From assembly GCA_041399205.1 (NCBI GenBank), contig JAWKTK010000006.1, positions 248,001 through 312,000 of the forward strand: a stretch of DNA of 64,000 nucleotides, given 5' to 3'. Positions within the stretch are counted from its first letter, which is position 1; the number at the start of each line of letters is the position of its first letter. Positions 26,847 to 36,503 of this stretch are shown here, one piece after another. The position numbers and the translations under genes are program-made. Below the pieces are notes generated by a model. The model was given only the letters and a program-made list of their open reading frames with translations. It made no database searches and was not told the origin of the DNA. The stretch is from JAGQOZ01 sp041399205. Lineage in GTDB: Bacteria; Planctomycetota; Planctomycetia; Pirellulales; Pirellulaceae.

Positions 26847-28835
26847 ATGAAATTGTTTTTTCGAACGATGATGGGGATGCTGGTTGCAGCATCAGCGGCT
26901 TCGGCCGACGTGACGTTTCAGGATTTTACGGCAAATTTCCCCGATGTGGGCGAACTGCCGCCGCTGATTACGTCATTTGAAACCGGAAAAGTCTTCAATG
27001 CCAACATTTCGATTGCACCGGCAGATGGTGGTTCGAATGTAACCGTGATCGTTACCAATGAAGATGCGTCGGCCGTAAGTGTTCCCTTTGACAACTATTT
27101 TGTGGAAGGTCTGACTCCGTACGATGGTCGTATTTCGTTTGGTGCTCGTACGGGTGGGGCCAGCGGAAGCCACGATGTTGACAATATTTCGCTGCGAATC
27201 AACGGCAGCCAAGTTCAGACCGAAGGGTTTGATTCGGTTAACGAAGACTGGATTAACACCAACTTTGCCGATCCTAGTTTCTTCCCCTATGACACGGACG
27301 ACGGCTTCTTGCGTCTGACCGAAGAAGGCATCAATAGCACACTCAGCTCGGTCGCTCTACCTGCTGCTCATGCTGGCACGTATGACTTGTTGGAAGTCAG
27401 CTTTGACTTCCGAGTTTCTCAGGGTGCGGGCGGCGGTGCTGACGGCGTTTCGTTTGCCTATGTTCCGGTTTCCGATTTTGGTGACGAAGGCTTCGTTCCT
27501 CCTTATTCTGAAGAGCCAAATCTGGTTGGTTCGCTGGGTGTTGGCTTCGATACGTTCAACAACACTGATTTGGGCGATGGTGGCGAAAACTCGGTTTCCT
27601 TGCACTGGGATGCTACTACGTTGAGCAGCGTTTCTATTGATACTGGCCTGTTGGAAATTGATCCGCCGGCCGTTGTCGGAGGAACACCGTTCACGCAAAA
27701 CACGTTTGGTCCAGCAGCTGGCCTAGGAATCCGATCTGACAATGGTGGATCGGGTGTTCAGCAAGGTTATGCTCGGTTGGCAGACGAAGCTGCCGGGAAT
27801 GGTTCATTCTTGGCTTTTGACAAAACGTCTGATTCGACCGAATCGATCACCGCCGAATTTAGTTTCCGCATGTCGGACAACGGTGTAGGTCGAGCTGACG
27901 GGATGGCATTCGTTTTGGCACCAACCGGCACTTACGGTGATTCGGGCGAATTAGAACCGGCCAATACAGATTGGGGTCCGGCTGAAGAACCAAGTTTGCT
28001 AGGCGCTTTGGGTATCGGTTTTGACACCTTCCAGTCGGATGCCGACGCTCCTCAGTGCGACGACTGTGGTGGCGATGTTGCCAACGAATTTTCGTTGCAT
28101 TTTGATGACTTGATTATTGATCAAGTTCAGTTGCCACTAGCCGACATCGATCTCGTGTCCGGTGAATACCACAAAGCCGTTGTCACCGCTGTAGAAGACG
28201 GTAACGACATGTTGGTTTCGCTGGTTGTAACGGATGGCACCGATGGCAGCGTCCACGTGATCTTCGACAGCGTTTCAGTGGGTGGCACGTTTGACGGACC
28301 TGTCCGAGCCGCCTTTGGTGCTCGTACCGGTGGTGCGGCTGACGACTTTGACGTCGATGACATCTGCATCGATTTCGGCGATGGTGGTACCTGCGGTGGC
28401 GGTGGCCTAGTGGGTGACTTCAACCTGGACGGTTCTGTTACCACGGCCGATCTGGACGTCATGATGTTGGGTGACGGCGCATTCGATGTAACCGGTGACG
28501 GTGCAGCCGATGCCGCTGACCTGAACGAAATGGTTGCCAACTTGATCGGTACGTGGATTGGCGATTCGAACGGTGACGGCGAATTCAGCTCGGGCGACTT
28601 CGTCCAGGTCTTTGGCGTTGGCAAGTTCGAAACAGGCGAAGCCGCGACTTGGTCGGAAGGCGACTGGAACCTGGATGGCCAATTCACCACCAGTGACTTT
28701 GTGGCTGCCTTTACCGAAGGCGGCTATGAACTCGGCCCACGTGGCGGAGTATCTGCCGTGCCCGAACCTTCTTCGATGGTTTTGGTATTGGCTGGCTTGT
28801 TCGGCTTGGCTGGCCTGCGTCGCCGACGCAGCTAA
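26847..28835 (+). CDS. secreted L-type-lectin-like protein with dockerin and PEP-CTERM
   Basis: 662 residues; start ATG 26847, with GAGGG upstream, preferred over TTG 26841. The signal peptide is LFFRTMMGMLVAASAASA. Two legume-lectin-like jelly-roll regions can be read: VSFDFRVSQGAGGGADGVSFAYVP ending GVGFDTFNN, and AEFSFRMSDNGVGRADGMAFVLAP ending GIGFDTFQ. Each is linked to an ISFGARTGG / AAFGARTGG strand that normally closes such a domain. A linker with cysteines (CDDCGGD, CGGGG) leads to the dockerin-type module: GDFNLDGSVTTADLD, GDSNGDGEFSSGDFVQVF, GDWNLDGQFTTSDFVAAF. The tail is VPEPSSMVLVLAGLFGLAGL with RRRRS, a textbook PEP-CTERM. It probably binds carbohydrate at the cell surface; ligand unknown. 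A terminator follows. Confidence 0.88.
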   Translation: MKLFFRTMMGMLVAASAASADVTFQDFTANFPDVGELPPLITSFETGKVFNANISIAPADGGSNVTVIVTNEDASAVSVPFDNYFVEGLTPYDGRISFGARTGGASGSHDVDNISLRINGSQVQTEGFDSVNEDWINTNFADPSFFPYDTDDGFLRLTEEGINSTLSSVALPAAHAGTYDLLEVSFDFRVSQGAGGGADGVSFAYVPVSDFGDEGFVPPYSEEPNLVGSLGVGFDTFNNTDLGDGGENSVSLHWDATTLSSVSIDTGLLEIDPPAVVGGTPFTQNTFGPAAGLGIRSDNGGSGVQQGYARLADEAAGNGSFLAFDKTSDSTESITAEFSFRMSDNGVGRADGMAFVLAPTGTYGDSGELEPANTDWGPAEEPSLLGALGIGFDTFQSDADAPQCDDCGGDVANEFSLHFDDLIIDQVQLPLADIDLVSGEYHKAVVTAVEDGNDMLVSLVVTDGTDGSVHVIFDSVSVGGTFDGPVRAAFGARTGGAADDFDVDDICIDFGDGGTCGGGGLVGDFNLDGSVTTADLDVMMLGDGAFDVTGDGAADAADLNEMVANLIGTWIGDSNGDGEFSSGDFVQVFGVGKFETGEAATWSEGDWNLDGQFTTSDFVAAFTEGGYELGPRGGVSAVPEPSSMVLVLAGLFGLAGLRRRRS

Positions 28836-28865
28836 GGTCGATTCGACATTGATTTGGTAGAACAG

Positions 28866-28905
28866 AAAGGTCGATCGTTCCAAAAGAGCGATCGATCTTT
28901 TTTCG
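28866..28905 (+). terminator. rho-independent terminator after the lectin/dockerin gene
   Basis: A stem with GTCGATCGTTC pairing GAGCGATCGATC (one G-T pair and small mismatches) is flanked by AAAG and TCTTTTTTCG. It begins about 30 bases after the stop codon. Confidence 0.75.
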
Positions 28906-29047
28906 TTTTAACGATTTTGCCGTCTTTGTTTCGCTGCCAAGTGCAGGATTGAGCGAAACGAACTCCAAGCTTTACGTGCATAACGATTAGCATGGAATAG
29001 TGTCGAATTCATTGGTCATGGCGTCCGTAGTCCGATTGGTGATCCCA

Positions 29048-30781
29048 ATGCGTGATATTCTGTTGACTGCGCTAGTTCTAGCAATCTGTGCGTTTCTTGC
29101 TGGGTGCAATAGCCAGCAGGACGTCCCGGACGATAGCGCGCAAAACCGTTCCAGCTTTCTGACTGAAGTTTCTGCGAAACTGGGCATTCAGTTTCAGCAC
29201 GAACCATCGCATCACGCTCAAAAGGACTTTTTCATGCCTCGCTGCGTCGGCTCGGGAGGCGCGTTCTTCGATTTTGATGACGATGGTTTCTTGGACATCT
29301 ATTTGGTGCAAAACGGCGGCGAAGGCACCGGATTCAAGAATCAACTGCTCCGTCAAGTCGACGGCAAATTCGTTGATGTCAGTGCCGATAGTGGCTTGGA
29401 TATCGAAGGCTACGGCATGGGAGTCGCCGTGGGCGATGTGAATAATGACGGCAAGGTCGATGTTTTGGTATCCGAGTACGGTCGTTCGCGGCTGTTTCTG
29501 AATCAGACAAACGGAACCAAGCCCAGCTTTGTGGACGTCACCGAAAAATCACAAATTCGAAATCCCAACTGGGCCACTTCAACCTGTTTCTTTGACTACG
29601 ATCGCGACGGCTGGTTGGACTTGGTGTTGGTGAACTACGTCAGTTACGATCCGGCGCGCCCTTGTTCCGGAGGCGGCGGTAAACAAGATTTTTGTGGGCC
29701 CGATGCGTTTCCGGGCCGAGTATCCAAGCTGTTTCGCAATCTCGGTGACCAAGACGGTGACGGAGTGGGTGACGCTGTTTTTGAAGACCGAACGATTGCC
29801 AGCGGGTTTGGCGAACATCCCGGTCCAGGACTAGGCGTTTTCTGCGCCGATTTTGATGGCGACGGCTGGCAAGATGTTTTTATCTCGAACGACGGCCAGC
29901 CCAATCATTTGTGGATGAATCAGCAAGACGGAACGTTCAAAGAGGAAGCGATCACTCGAGGTCTAGGCTACAACAGCATGGGCCGTAGTGAAGCCGATAT
30001 GGGAATCGCCATTGGAGACGTCGACAGCAATGGCCTGTTTGATATCTTCGTAACACATCTGACCACGGAAACCCATACGCTGTGGAGCCAAGGCCCCAAG
30101 GGCGTCTTCATCGACAAGACGGCGTCGGTGGGCGTCAGTTCGACGGAATGGCGAGGTACGGGGTTCGGCACAGCCATGGCAGATTTGGACAATGATGGTG
30201 ATTTGGATTTGGTATTGGTCAATGGCCGAGTCACTCGGGAAACGGGCTCGCCGCAACAGGGCACCAAGCTAGACGAATTCTGGGCACCGTATGCAGAACG
30301 AGACCAAATCTTGTTGAACAATAACGGTCGCTTTGAAGATGCGTCTGCGGCCGAAGCACAGTTTTCGGAAGTCGGCACGATTTCTCGAGGCCTAGCGTGT
30401 GGCGACTTCGACAACGACGGCCGAATCGACTTGCTGGTGACTCGCATTGCCGGTCCCATTGGTCTGTATCACAATACGGCACCCTCGCAAAACTGGCTGC
30501 AAGTTCGCGCGATCCTGCCAGAACAAAATCGTGACGCCTACGGCGCGGAAGTCTACGTGCACGCGGGTGACCAGCGTTGGATGCGGTGGGTCAATCCGGG
30601 CTACAGCTATTTGTGCAGCAATGATGTCCGAGCCCATTTTGGGTTGGGCGATGTTTCGTCGGTGGATCATGTGGAAGTCCTGTGGCCTACTGGAGAACGC
30701 GAACGCTTTGGCGGAGTGCAGATTAATCAATGCGTTACGCTGGCCAAAGGAACGGGCCTGCCGGTGGAAAATAAACTGTAA
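29048..30781 (+). CDS. ASPIC/UnbV (CRTAC1-like) lipoprotein with FG-GAP repeats
   Basis: 577 residues from ATG 29048, chosen because it gives a clean lipoprotein signal: MRDILLTALVLAICAFLAGC with the lipobox LAGC. Repeated Ca-binding propeller loops follow: FDFDDDGFLDIYLVQN, GDVNNDGKVDVLVSEYG, FDYDRDGWLDLVLVNYV, ADFDGDGWQDVFISNDG, GDVDSNGLFDIFVTH, ADLDNDGDLDLVLVNG and GDFDNDGRIDLLVTR. The C-terminus (GAEVYVHAGDQRWMRWVNPGYSYLCSND, HFGLGDVSSVDHVEVLWPTGERERF) is the ASPIC/UnbV domain. The family is abundant in planctomycetes and without a proven reaction. The TPR gene begins 30 bases downstream, so the two form an operon; such pairs recur in this phylum. Confidence 0.9.
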   Translation: MRDILLTALVLAICAFLAGCNSQQDVPDDSAQNRSSFLTEVSAKLGIQFQHEPSHHAQKDFFMPRCVGSGGAFFDFDDDGFLDIYLVQNGGEGTGFKNQLLRQVDGKFVDVSADSGLDIEGYGMGVAVGDVNNDGKVDVLVSEYGRSRLFLNQTNGTKPSFVDVTEKSQIRNPNWATSTCFFDYDRDGWLDLVLVNYVSYDPARPCSGGGGKQDFCGPDAFPGRVSKLFRNLGDQDGDGVGDAVFEDRTIASGFGEHPGPGLGVFCADFDGDGWQDVFISNDGQPNHLWMNQQDGTFKEEAITRGLGYNSMGRSEADMGIAIGDVDSNGLFDIFVTHLTTETHTLWSQGPKGVFIDKTASVGVSSTEWRGTGFGTAMADLDNDGDLDLVLVNGRVTRETGSPQQGTKLDEFWAPYAERDQILLNNNGRFEDASAAEAQFSEVGTISRGLACGDFDNDGRIDLLVTRIAGPIGLYHNTAPSQNWLQVRAILPEQNRDAYGAEVYVHAGDQRWMRWVNPGYSYLCSNDVRAHFGLGDVSSVDHVEVLWPTGERERFGGVQINQCVTLAKGTGLPVENKL

Positions 30782-30810
30782 TTCGTGGCGAAGGAATACA
30801 TAGGGCGAAT

Positions 30811-32340
30811 ATGACTCGTACCATTCGAAAAAAGAACGATTCGTCACAGACACAATCGGGCGGAAAGTCGGGACTTTGGAGCTCGATTGGATTATTGGTG
30901 CTGGGCGTCGGATTGGTTGTTGCTGGCGTGTGGCGTTCGATCGAACGTGTCGAACCACCAACAATTCAGCCCGACGGCGTTGACAAAGCGATTGTGGCCG
31001 CCGTAGCGGAAGCACGCAAAGCGGTGCTCGATTCGCCGAAAAAAGGAGAAACTTGGGGCGAATTGGGAATGGTGCTTCTGGCACACGAATTCAACGATCA
31101 AGCACGGGAAGCATTTGCGACGGCCGCCGAACTTTCTCCCACGGACCCTCGCTGGCCATACTATCAAGGCCGTTCGCTGGCCACGACCAAGCCACAAGAT
31201 GCAATTCGATACCTCGAACAAACCGTCCAGATCTGTGGAGACAAACCGCCAGCGCCGCGTCTGACGTTGATTGAACTGTTGTTGGAGCAAGGCGAATTGG
31301 ACAAGGCCGGTTCGCAACTTGAACAAGCGATGGCAGCCGATCCGAATAACGCTCGAGCCAAATCGGCGAAGGCGCGTTTGTCGTTCATGCAGGGAGATTT
31401 TCAAGCGTGCCACGACATTCTCACTCAACTCAATCAACAACTGCAGCAAATGTACGTTCAGGGAATGACGCAGGCCAAACAGCTGGCTGAGCAGGGCAAT
31501 CGATCGGCGGCGCAGTCATTAGTTCAAAAGTTGCAGGTCCAGATCAACAATGCTTCGGGCAAAATGCAGACCTCGGGTTTGTTGTTGTCGGAGGCAATGC
31601 GTCGCATTGGCATGACGGAAGATGCGGAAAAGCAACGTAAATTCGCGCTGAGTAAACCGGATCGTAGTTGGCCTGATCCATTTTGGTCCGAAGTCGGAAG
31701 ACGACGTACGGGGCTGAAGTTTGCTCGTTCGCAGGCCGACATTTTGTACGGAAACCAACGATATGACGAAGCCAAGAAATTGCTTCAGATTGCCGTCGAA
31801 CAATATCCGACGGACTTGTTTGCTCGGATTTTTCTCGGACGATCGTTGATTCGAGAAGGCCGAGTCGAATACGAAAACGGCAATCAAGATCAGGCCATGG
31901 CCTTGTATCGCCAAGCGGAAACGCAGTTGGACAAGGCGCAAGAAATCGATCCTCAGTCCGTCGATGCCATTTTTCGCATGGGCGTCCTGCAACTGTATAT
32001 TGGTGAAGCGACCGGCGATAAGCAGTTGATTCAACGCGCCGCCGATTTGTATCGCGAAGCGATTCGCATCAAGCCAGATTTTACGATGGCACATTACAAT
32101 CTAGGGCTTTGCTTGCGACAACTGGAAGACCTTCCCGGTGCCATCAGCGCCTTGGAGATGGCGGTGGCCAGTCAACCGGACAACGCAGACGCCTTAGCGG
32201 CACTAGCCGAATTACTGATATCTGCCGAGAGATATGACGAAGCGAAACAGAAGATCGAAACGGCTCTTTCGATAACCCCAGATCATCCTCGCGCTATGCG
32301 TTTAAAAGCGTCGCTCCCCTCGTCCGGTTCCAGCGAATGA
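30811..32340 (+). CDS. membrane-anchored TPR protein
   Basis: 509 residues with AGGGCG upstream of the start. A basic N-terminus and one membrane helix (LWSSIGLLVLGVGLVVAGVW, about residues 22-42) are followed by many tetratricopeptide repeats, for example WGELGMVLLAHEFNDQAREAFATAAELSPTDPRW, LLEQGELDKAGSQLEQAMAADPNNARA, AHYNLGLCLRQLEDLPGAISALEMAVASQPDNADA and LISAERYDEAKQKIETALSITPDHPRA. A coiled segment with many Gln (residues 200-250) interrupts them. TPRs act as protein-binding scaffolds, and the partner is plausibly the ASPIC/UnbV lipoprotein encoded just upstream; this is inference from operon structure. The protein is likely anchored in the cytoplasmic membrane with TPRs outside. Confidence 0.88.
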   Translation: MTRTIRKKNDSSQTQSGGKSGLWSSIGLLVLGVGLVVAGVWRSIERVEPPTIQPDGVDKAIVAAVAEARKAVLDSPKKGETWGELGMVLLAHEFNDQAREAFATAAELSPTDPRWPYYQGRSLATTKPQDAIRYLEQTVQICGDKPPAPRLTLIELLLEQGELDKAGSQLEQAMAADPNNARAKSAKARLSFMQGDFQACHDILTQLNQQLQQMYVQGMTQAKQLAEQGNRSAAQSLVQKLQVQINNASGKMQTSGLLLSEAMRRIGMTEDAEKQRKFALSKPDRSWPDPFWSEVGRRRTGLKFARSQADILYGNQRYDEAKKLLQIAVEQYPTDLFARIFLGRSLIREGRVEYENGNQDQAMALYRQAETQLDKAQEIDPQSVDAIFRMGVLQLYIGEATGDKQLIQRAADLYREAIRIKPDFTMAHYNLGLCLRQLEDLPGAISALEMAVASQPDNADALAALAELLISAERYDEAKQKIETALSITPDHPRAMRLKASLPSSGSSE

Positions 32341-32499
32341 GCGGTGGCACTAGTTCATTCGCTTGAAGCGATTGCAACGCAATTTCTTGTTGCATTTGTC
32401 ATTCTGGATTAAGATCGAATCATAGCGACAGCAATTCTTATTTATGCGCGGCGCGCGCATTCTTTTTAGGCGAAGCGGCAAGAGAACGGAGCGGTATTG

Positions 32500-34002
32500 A
32501 TGGCAGGCAAGCGGCAATCGCGTAGGCAAACAACAATCCAACCTCATCGCTTGGAAATGGAAGCGCTAGAGGGACGTTGTTTGTTAGCAGCGGATCTGAT
32601 CATTTCCGAATTCATGGCATCCAATGATTCCATCATCGAAGACCAAGATGGTGACGCCTCGGATTGGATTGAGATTCTTAATACCGGCACAGAAACCGTT
32701 GATCTGAACGGATGGTCATTGACCGACGATCTGGACGAACTGGACAAGTGGAGTTTTCAAGGAGGACAATTAGAACCGGGCCAGTCGTTGGTTGTGTTCG
32801 CTTCGAACAAAGATCGAGCGAACCCGGGGACGGAACTGCATACGAATTTTCGGTTAAGTGCCGAAGGAGAACCTTTGGCGCTGGTTTCGCCTGATGAGGT
32901 GATTGTCAGTGAATTCGCACCGTATCCGCAGCAATACGAAGATATCTCCTACGGCGTGGAACAAGTTCGCAACGCGCGAACGCTGCTGGATCCATCATCG
33001 CCGACCAAAATCAAGTTGGCGACGGCCGGTGATCCCGGTGTCGCAACCTGGACGCAACCCGACTTCAACGATTCCGCATGGACAACTGCCAGTCTTGCTC
33101 TGGGCTATGACCAAGATGCAGCCGACGGTGACTTTGGGCCTTTGATCCAAACTTCGCTGGCCACTATGGCGGGCAATCATTCTTCCGTGTTGGTGCGTAG
33201 TGAATTCAATCTCGAAGCGGCGCCCAGTAACATCAATCGGCTGAACCTGGACTTGAATTACGATGACGGATTCGTGGCGTATCTAAATGGCGTTCCCGTG
33301 GCGTCGCGTAACGCGCCGGATTCGCTCGCTTGGAATTCGACTGCCACGCAGGAAAACGGAGGCGTTGCGAGCCGAGTTGTTTATGACGACTTTTTTTCGG
33401 CTGACAGTCGCAACGGCGTGAACCTGTTGGGCAATGCGTCGTTTTCGGGAAGTCGTTTGCGATTGACGCCCGGCAGTGCGAATCAAACCAGTGCCGCCTG
33501 GATCAAGCAGCCACTCACGTTTGGTGAAGACTATACGTTTAGTGCTCAAATGACGTTGGACATTCATTCGCCCGGTGGACCACTGGATGCGGATGGACGA
33601 GGTGGCGAGGGGATGACGTTTGTCTTGCAAACCGGCGACGAATTTCGCTTAGGCGCTGGCGGAGACAAACTTGGGCTAGCCGATGCCGACATGTCGTTTG
33701 TGGCGATTGAATTCGATACGCAAGAAGATGGCGAATGGGATCCCGATAGCGAATTTCCTTCGCACGTGGGCATCATCACCAGCACCAACGGCAGCGTGGC
33801 GCGAACCGAAGTACTCCGCTTCAATGGCAATCCGTTAATCACAGGCAATCCCGGTCCCGGCGTGAATTTTCGCTACGTCTGGGTCGAATACAACGGCAAA
33901 TCGCGAATTGGAACTCTATTTTTCGGACGTCAATATCAAGCCCGCCTCGCCCACGGTGTCAGCTCAAGTCGACTTGGCTTCCATCTTTGGCGGAGTCAAT
34001 GA
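32500..34002 (+). CDS. protein B, N-terminal open segment (LEPR-XLL, LTD, lectin-like insert)
   Basis: Start ATG 32500, with GGAGCGG upstream. A basic lead (KRQSRRQTTIQPHR) is followed by LEMEALEGRCLLAADL and a lamin-tail domain (IISEFMASNDSIIEDQDGDASDWIEILN, VDLNGWSLTDD). The beta-sandwich half (VATWTQPDFNDSAWTTASLALGYD; LNYDDGFVAYLNGVPVASRNAP) follows. An L-type-lectin-like domain sits at about 33410-33905 (FGEDYTFSAQMTLDI, GGEGMTFVLQT, FVAIEFDTQEDGEWD, HVGIITSTNG, VWVEYNG). The frame is lost at 33906; residues after KSR are out of frame. The lectin-like insert is not seen in proteins A or C. Confidence 0.75.
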   Translation: MAGKRQSRRQTTIQPHRLEMEALEGRCLLAADLIISEFMASNDSIIEDQDGDASDWIEILNTGTETVDLNGWSLTDDLDELDKWSFQGGQLEPGQSLVVFASNKDRANPGTELHTNFRLSAEGEPLALVSPDEVIVSEFAPYPQQYEDISYGVEQVRNARTLLDPSSPTKIKLATAGDPGVATWTQPDFNDSAWTTASLALGYDQDAADGDFGPLIQTSLATMAGNHSSVLVRSEFNLEAAPSNINRLNLDLNYDDGFVAYLNGVPVASRNAPDSLAWNSTATQENGGVASRVVYDDFFSADSRNGVNLLGNASFSGSRLRLTPGSANQTSAAWIKQPLTFGEDYTFSAQMTLDIHSPGGPLDADGRGGEGMTFVLQTGDEFRLGAGGDKLGLADADMSFVAIEFDTQEDGEWDPDSEFPSHVGIITSTNGSVARTEVLRFNGNPLITGNPGPGVNFRYVWVEYNGKSRIGTLFFGRQYQARLAHGVSSSRLGFHLWRSQ

Positions 34003-36349
34003 AGTGCACGTCGGTTGGACCGCAGCCACCAGCGATAGCTACAACGCACATGACGTGGTTCGCTTTGAAATGCTCACCGGCCAAGGCCAAAGCGGGCTCA
34101 GTACCACTCGCATCAACCTGATTGAACACATTGACCTATTACAGCCAGGAACGAATGTCTTGGCTTTTCAAGGTTTGAATCTGAATGCCAGTGATGAAGA
34201 TTTTCTGCTGCGAGCCCAGTTAACCATGGAAGCGAACGAACTGGGGCGGACCACGTATTTCACGTCACCCACGCCGGGTGATGTGAATGGATTTGGCGGG
34301 TTGACTTCGTTTGTCACCGTAGACTATTCCCATTCGACCAAGACGTTTGTCGATAATTTTCAGTTGGAACTGACCGCCGACGCAGCCAACGCCACCATTC
34401 GTTACACCACGGACGGCAGTTTGCCTACGGCATCGTCGACCATTTACACCAGCCCCATTTCTATTACGCAAACCAGCCGCATTCGAGCGCGCGTGTTCGA
34501 ACCAGGTAAAGAGCCCGGTCCGATTCGCAGCGAAGGCTTCATCAAGTTGTCCTCGAACTTGACCAACTTCAATGGCAAACCATTCGAATCGAATCTGCCG
34601 GTGATGGTCTTTGAATCGTTCGGCGGCAACGTCCACGCACAAGATACTCAACTGGTTCCTGTCACTGGCGTCTTTCTGAATCCTGGTGACGATGGAATGG
34701 CGTCGATTTTGGACGAACCAGAATTTGGTGGCCGAGCGGGCATGCGGATCCGCGGCCAAACCTCTCAGGGCTTTCCTAAGAAACAATATGCGTTGGAGCT
34801 ATGGGACGAAGGCAACAGTGACACTCGTCCTCTGCTGGCGGGCCAAGCGGGAGACCGGTCTGCTTCGTTCTTTGGCTTGCCTGGCGAATCGGATTGGGTC
34901 TTGAATGGGCCGTATTCGGACAAGACGCAATTGAATAATTACTTGACGTTCCTCTGGAGTAATCGGATTGGTTTGTACGCGCCGAAGGCTCGGCTGGTAG
35001 AAGTGTTTCTGAATCAGAACGGCGGTTCGCTCAGCTATTCCAGTGACTACATGGGGACCTATGTGCTGCTGGAAAAGATCAAGATAGATGAAAACCGCAT
35101 CGATATCGCTCAACTCGATCCAAACGATCTGCAGACGCCCGACATTACTGGTGGCTATGTCTGGAAGAAGGACAAGCCTGGCGCTGGCGACATTCCGTTT
35201 AGTACGGATCAAGGCCAATCGTTGCGCATGGTGGAACCATCCGACGCGGAAATTCACCCGCTGCAAAAAAATTGGCTGAACAATTACATCAATCAATTTG
35301 AAGCGGCGCTGTACGGTCCTGATTTTGCCGATCCGCAGTTTGGGTACGCTCGTTATATTGACGTGGATTCGTGGGTCGATACCTGGCTGTTGGTAGAAAC
35401 CACCAAGAACATTGATGGCTTCCGACTCAGCACGTATTACCACAAAGATCGCAACGGCAAAATTGAACAAGGCCCCGCTTGGGACTACAACCTTTCGTTG
35501 GCCAACGGGAACTATCTGAAAGGCGCCTATCCCGAAGGATGGTATCACGATGGCCTCGATTCCAACGCCTATCCCTACTGGGATCGCTTGTTTGAAGATC
35601 CCGCGTTTCAGCAACGAGTTGTCGATCGGTGGAACGAACTACGCCAAGGCCCGTGGAGCACAGAACAGCTTTTGTCGGACATTGACGAGGCTGTCAATGC
35701 ACTGACCAACGGGGACGCGCGCATGGACAGCCCGACCGTTCCTAATTCGAATCCCATTGCCAGAAACTTCAGCAAGTGGCGGACACTGACTTCGTATCAA
35801 TGGCCCAACTGCTTCTTTGGCACGGGCGATTGTCCTCCTTCGCCACTTCCCAACGGCCGGAGTCCTCGTAATTACGGCGACTACATCTTCATCATGAAAG
35901 ATTTTGTCGAACGCAGAACGGCTTGGATTGATACGCAGTTTCCCGCCGGACCAACATTCGATCCGCAAGGTGGCCAAATTGCCGCCGGGACCGAAGTATC
36001 GTTGTCCAGCAATGTCGCCGGCGCCATTTACTATACGCTGGACGGCACCGATCCCGTCAGCGCCACGTTTGTAGAAAGCGAACAGATCGTCTTTTCGTCA
36101 GGACACAATGTGGAATACTTGGTGCCAACCAGTGACGGCCTTATGAACAATTGTGCCGGTGTACTGGCCAACGCCACTAGCTGTTTCATGAGTCCGCAGT
36201 ACGTTGCGTCGGCTGGAGATAATTGGACTGCCGGACAGATTGGTGTCGGTTACGATTCACAAGGTGATTACAGCCATCTGATACAGACGCAACTGACAGA
36301 TATGCAGGGTCAAAACACGTCTGTCTATCTGAGAATTCCTTTGAAGTAA
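33908..36349 (+). CDS. protein B, middle open segment (CotH kinase-like domain)
   Basis: This segment begins with the last lectin strands (LELYFSDVNIKP, HVGWTAAT). Next are the end of a sandwich (GTNVLAFQGLN) and a chitobiase-C-like region (ATIRYTTDGSLPTASSTIYTSPISIT). The CotH domain spans about 34600-35900: RIRGQTSQGFPKKQYALELW, GESDWVLNGPYSDKTQLNNYL, MGTYVLLEKIKIDENRIDI, VDTWLLVETTKNIDGFRLSTYYHKD and GPAWDYNLSLANG. The elements GTYVLLEK and WDYN correspond to the nucleotide and metal sites of CotH-family secreted kinases, so of the three paralogues this one looks most competent. The frame ends at the T run 36340-36342. Cellular target unknown. Confidence 0.78.
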   Translation: MELYFSDVNIKPASPTVSAQVDLASIFGGVNEVHVGWTAATSDSYNAHDVVRFEMLTGQGQSGLSTTRINLIEHIDLLQPGTNVLAFQGLNLNASDEDFLLRAQLTMEANELGRTTYFTSPTPGDVNGFGGLTSFVTVDYSHSTKTFVDNFQLELTADAANATIRYTTDGSLPTASSTIYTSPISITQTSRIRARVFEPGKEPGPIRSEGFIKLSSNLTNFNGKPFESNLPVMVFESFGGNVHAQDTQLVPVTGVFLNPGDDGMASILDEPEFGGRAGMRIRGQTSQGFPKKQYALELWDEGNSDTRPLLAGQAGDRSASFFGLPGESDWVLNGPYSDKTQLNNYLTFLWSNRIGLYAPKARLVEVFLNQNGGSLSYSSDYMGTYVLLEKIKIDENRIDIAQLDPNDLQTPDITGGYVWKKDKPGAGDIPFSTDQGQSLRMVEPSDAEIHPLQKNWLNNYINQFEAALYGPDFADPQFGYARYIDVDSWVDTWLLVETTKNIDGFRLSTYYHKDRNGKIEQGPAWDYNLSLANGNYLKGAYPEGWYHDGLDSNAYPYWDRLFEDPAFQQRVVDRWNELRQGPWSTEQLLSDIDEAVNALTNGDARMDSPTVPNSNPIARNFSKWRTLTSYQWPNCFFGTGDCPPSPLPNGRSPRNYGDYIFIMKDFVERRTAWIDTQFPAGPTFDPQGGQIAAGTEVSLSSNVAGAIYYTLDGTDPVSATFVESEQIVFSSGHNVEYLVPTSDGLMNNCAGVLANATSCFMSPQYVASAGDNWTAGQIGVGYDSQGDYSHLIQTQLTDMQGQNTSVYLRIPLK

Positions 36350-36503
36350 CGCAGGATCAACTGGATCAGATCGATAGCGCCACACTGCGTATGCGTTATG
36401 ACGACGGATTCGTGGCATATGTCTGGCGAGATACCGGATCCGTGCGAGGTGCTTATGAATTGGTTCGAGCCAACGCCCGGGTGCCAGCCGAGCGTTTCCC
36501 ATT

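Noticed and set aside
33590..33620. Further copy of the GACGAGGT repeat
   Set aside because: Only ATGGACGAGGTGGCGAGG matches by chance inside the coding frame of protein B; no tail or neighbouring unit.
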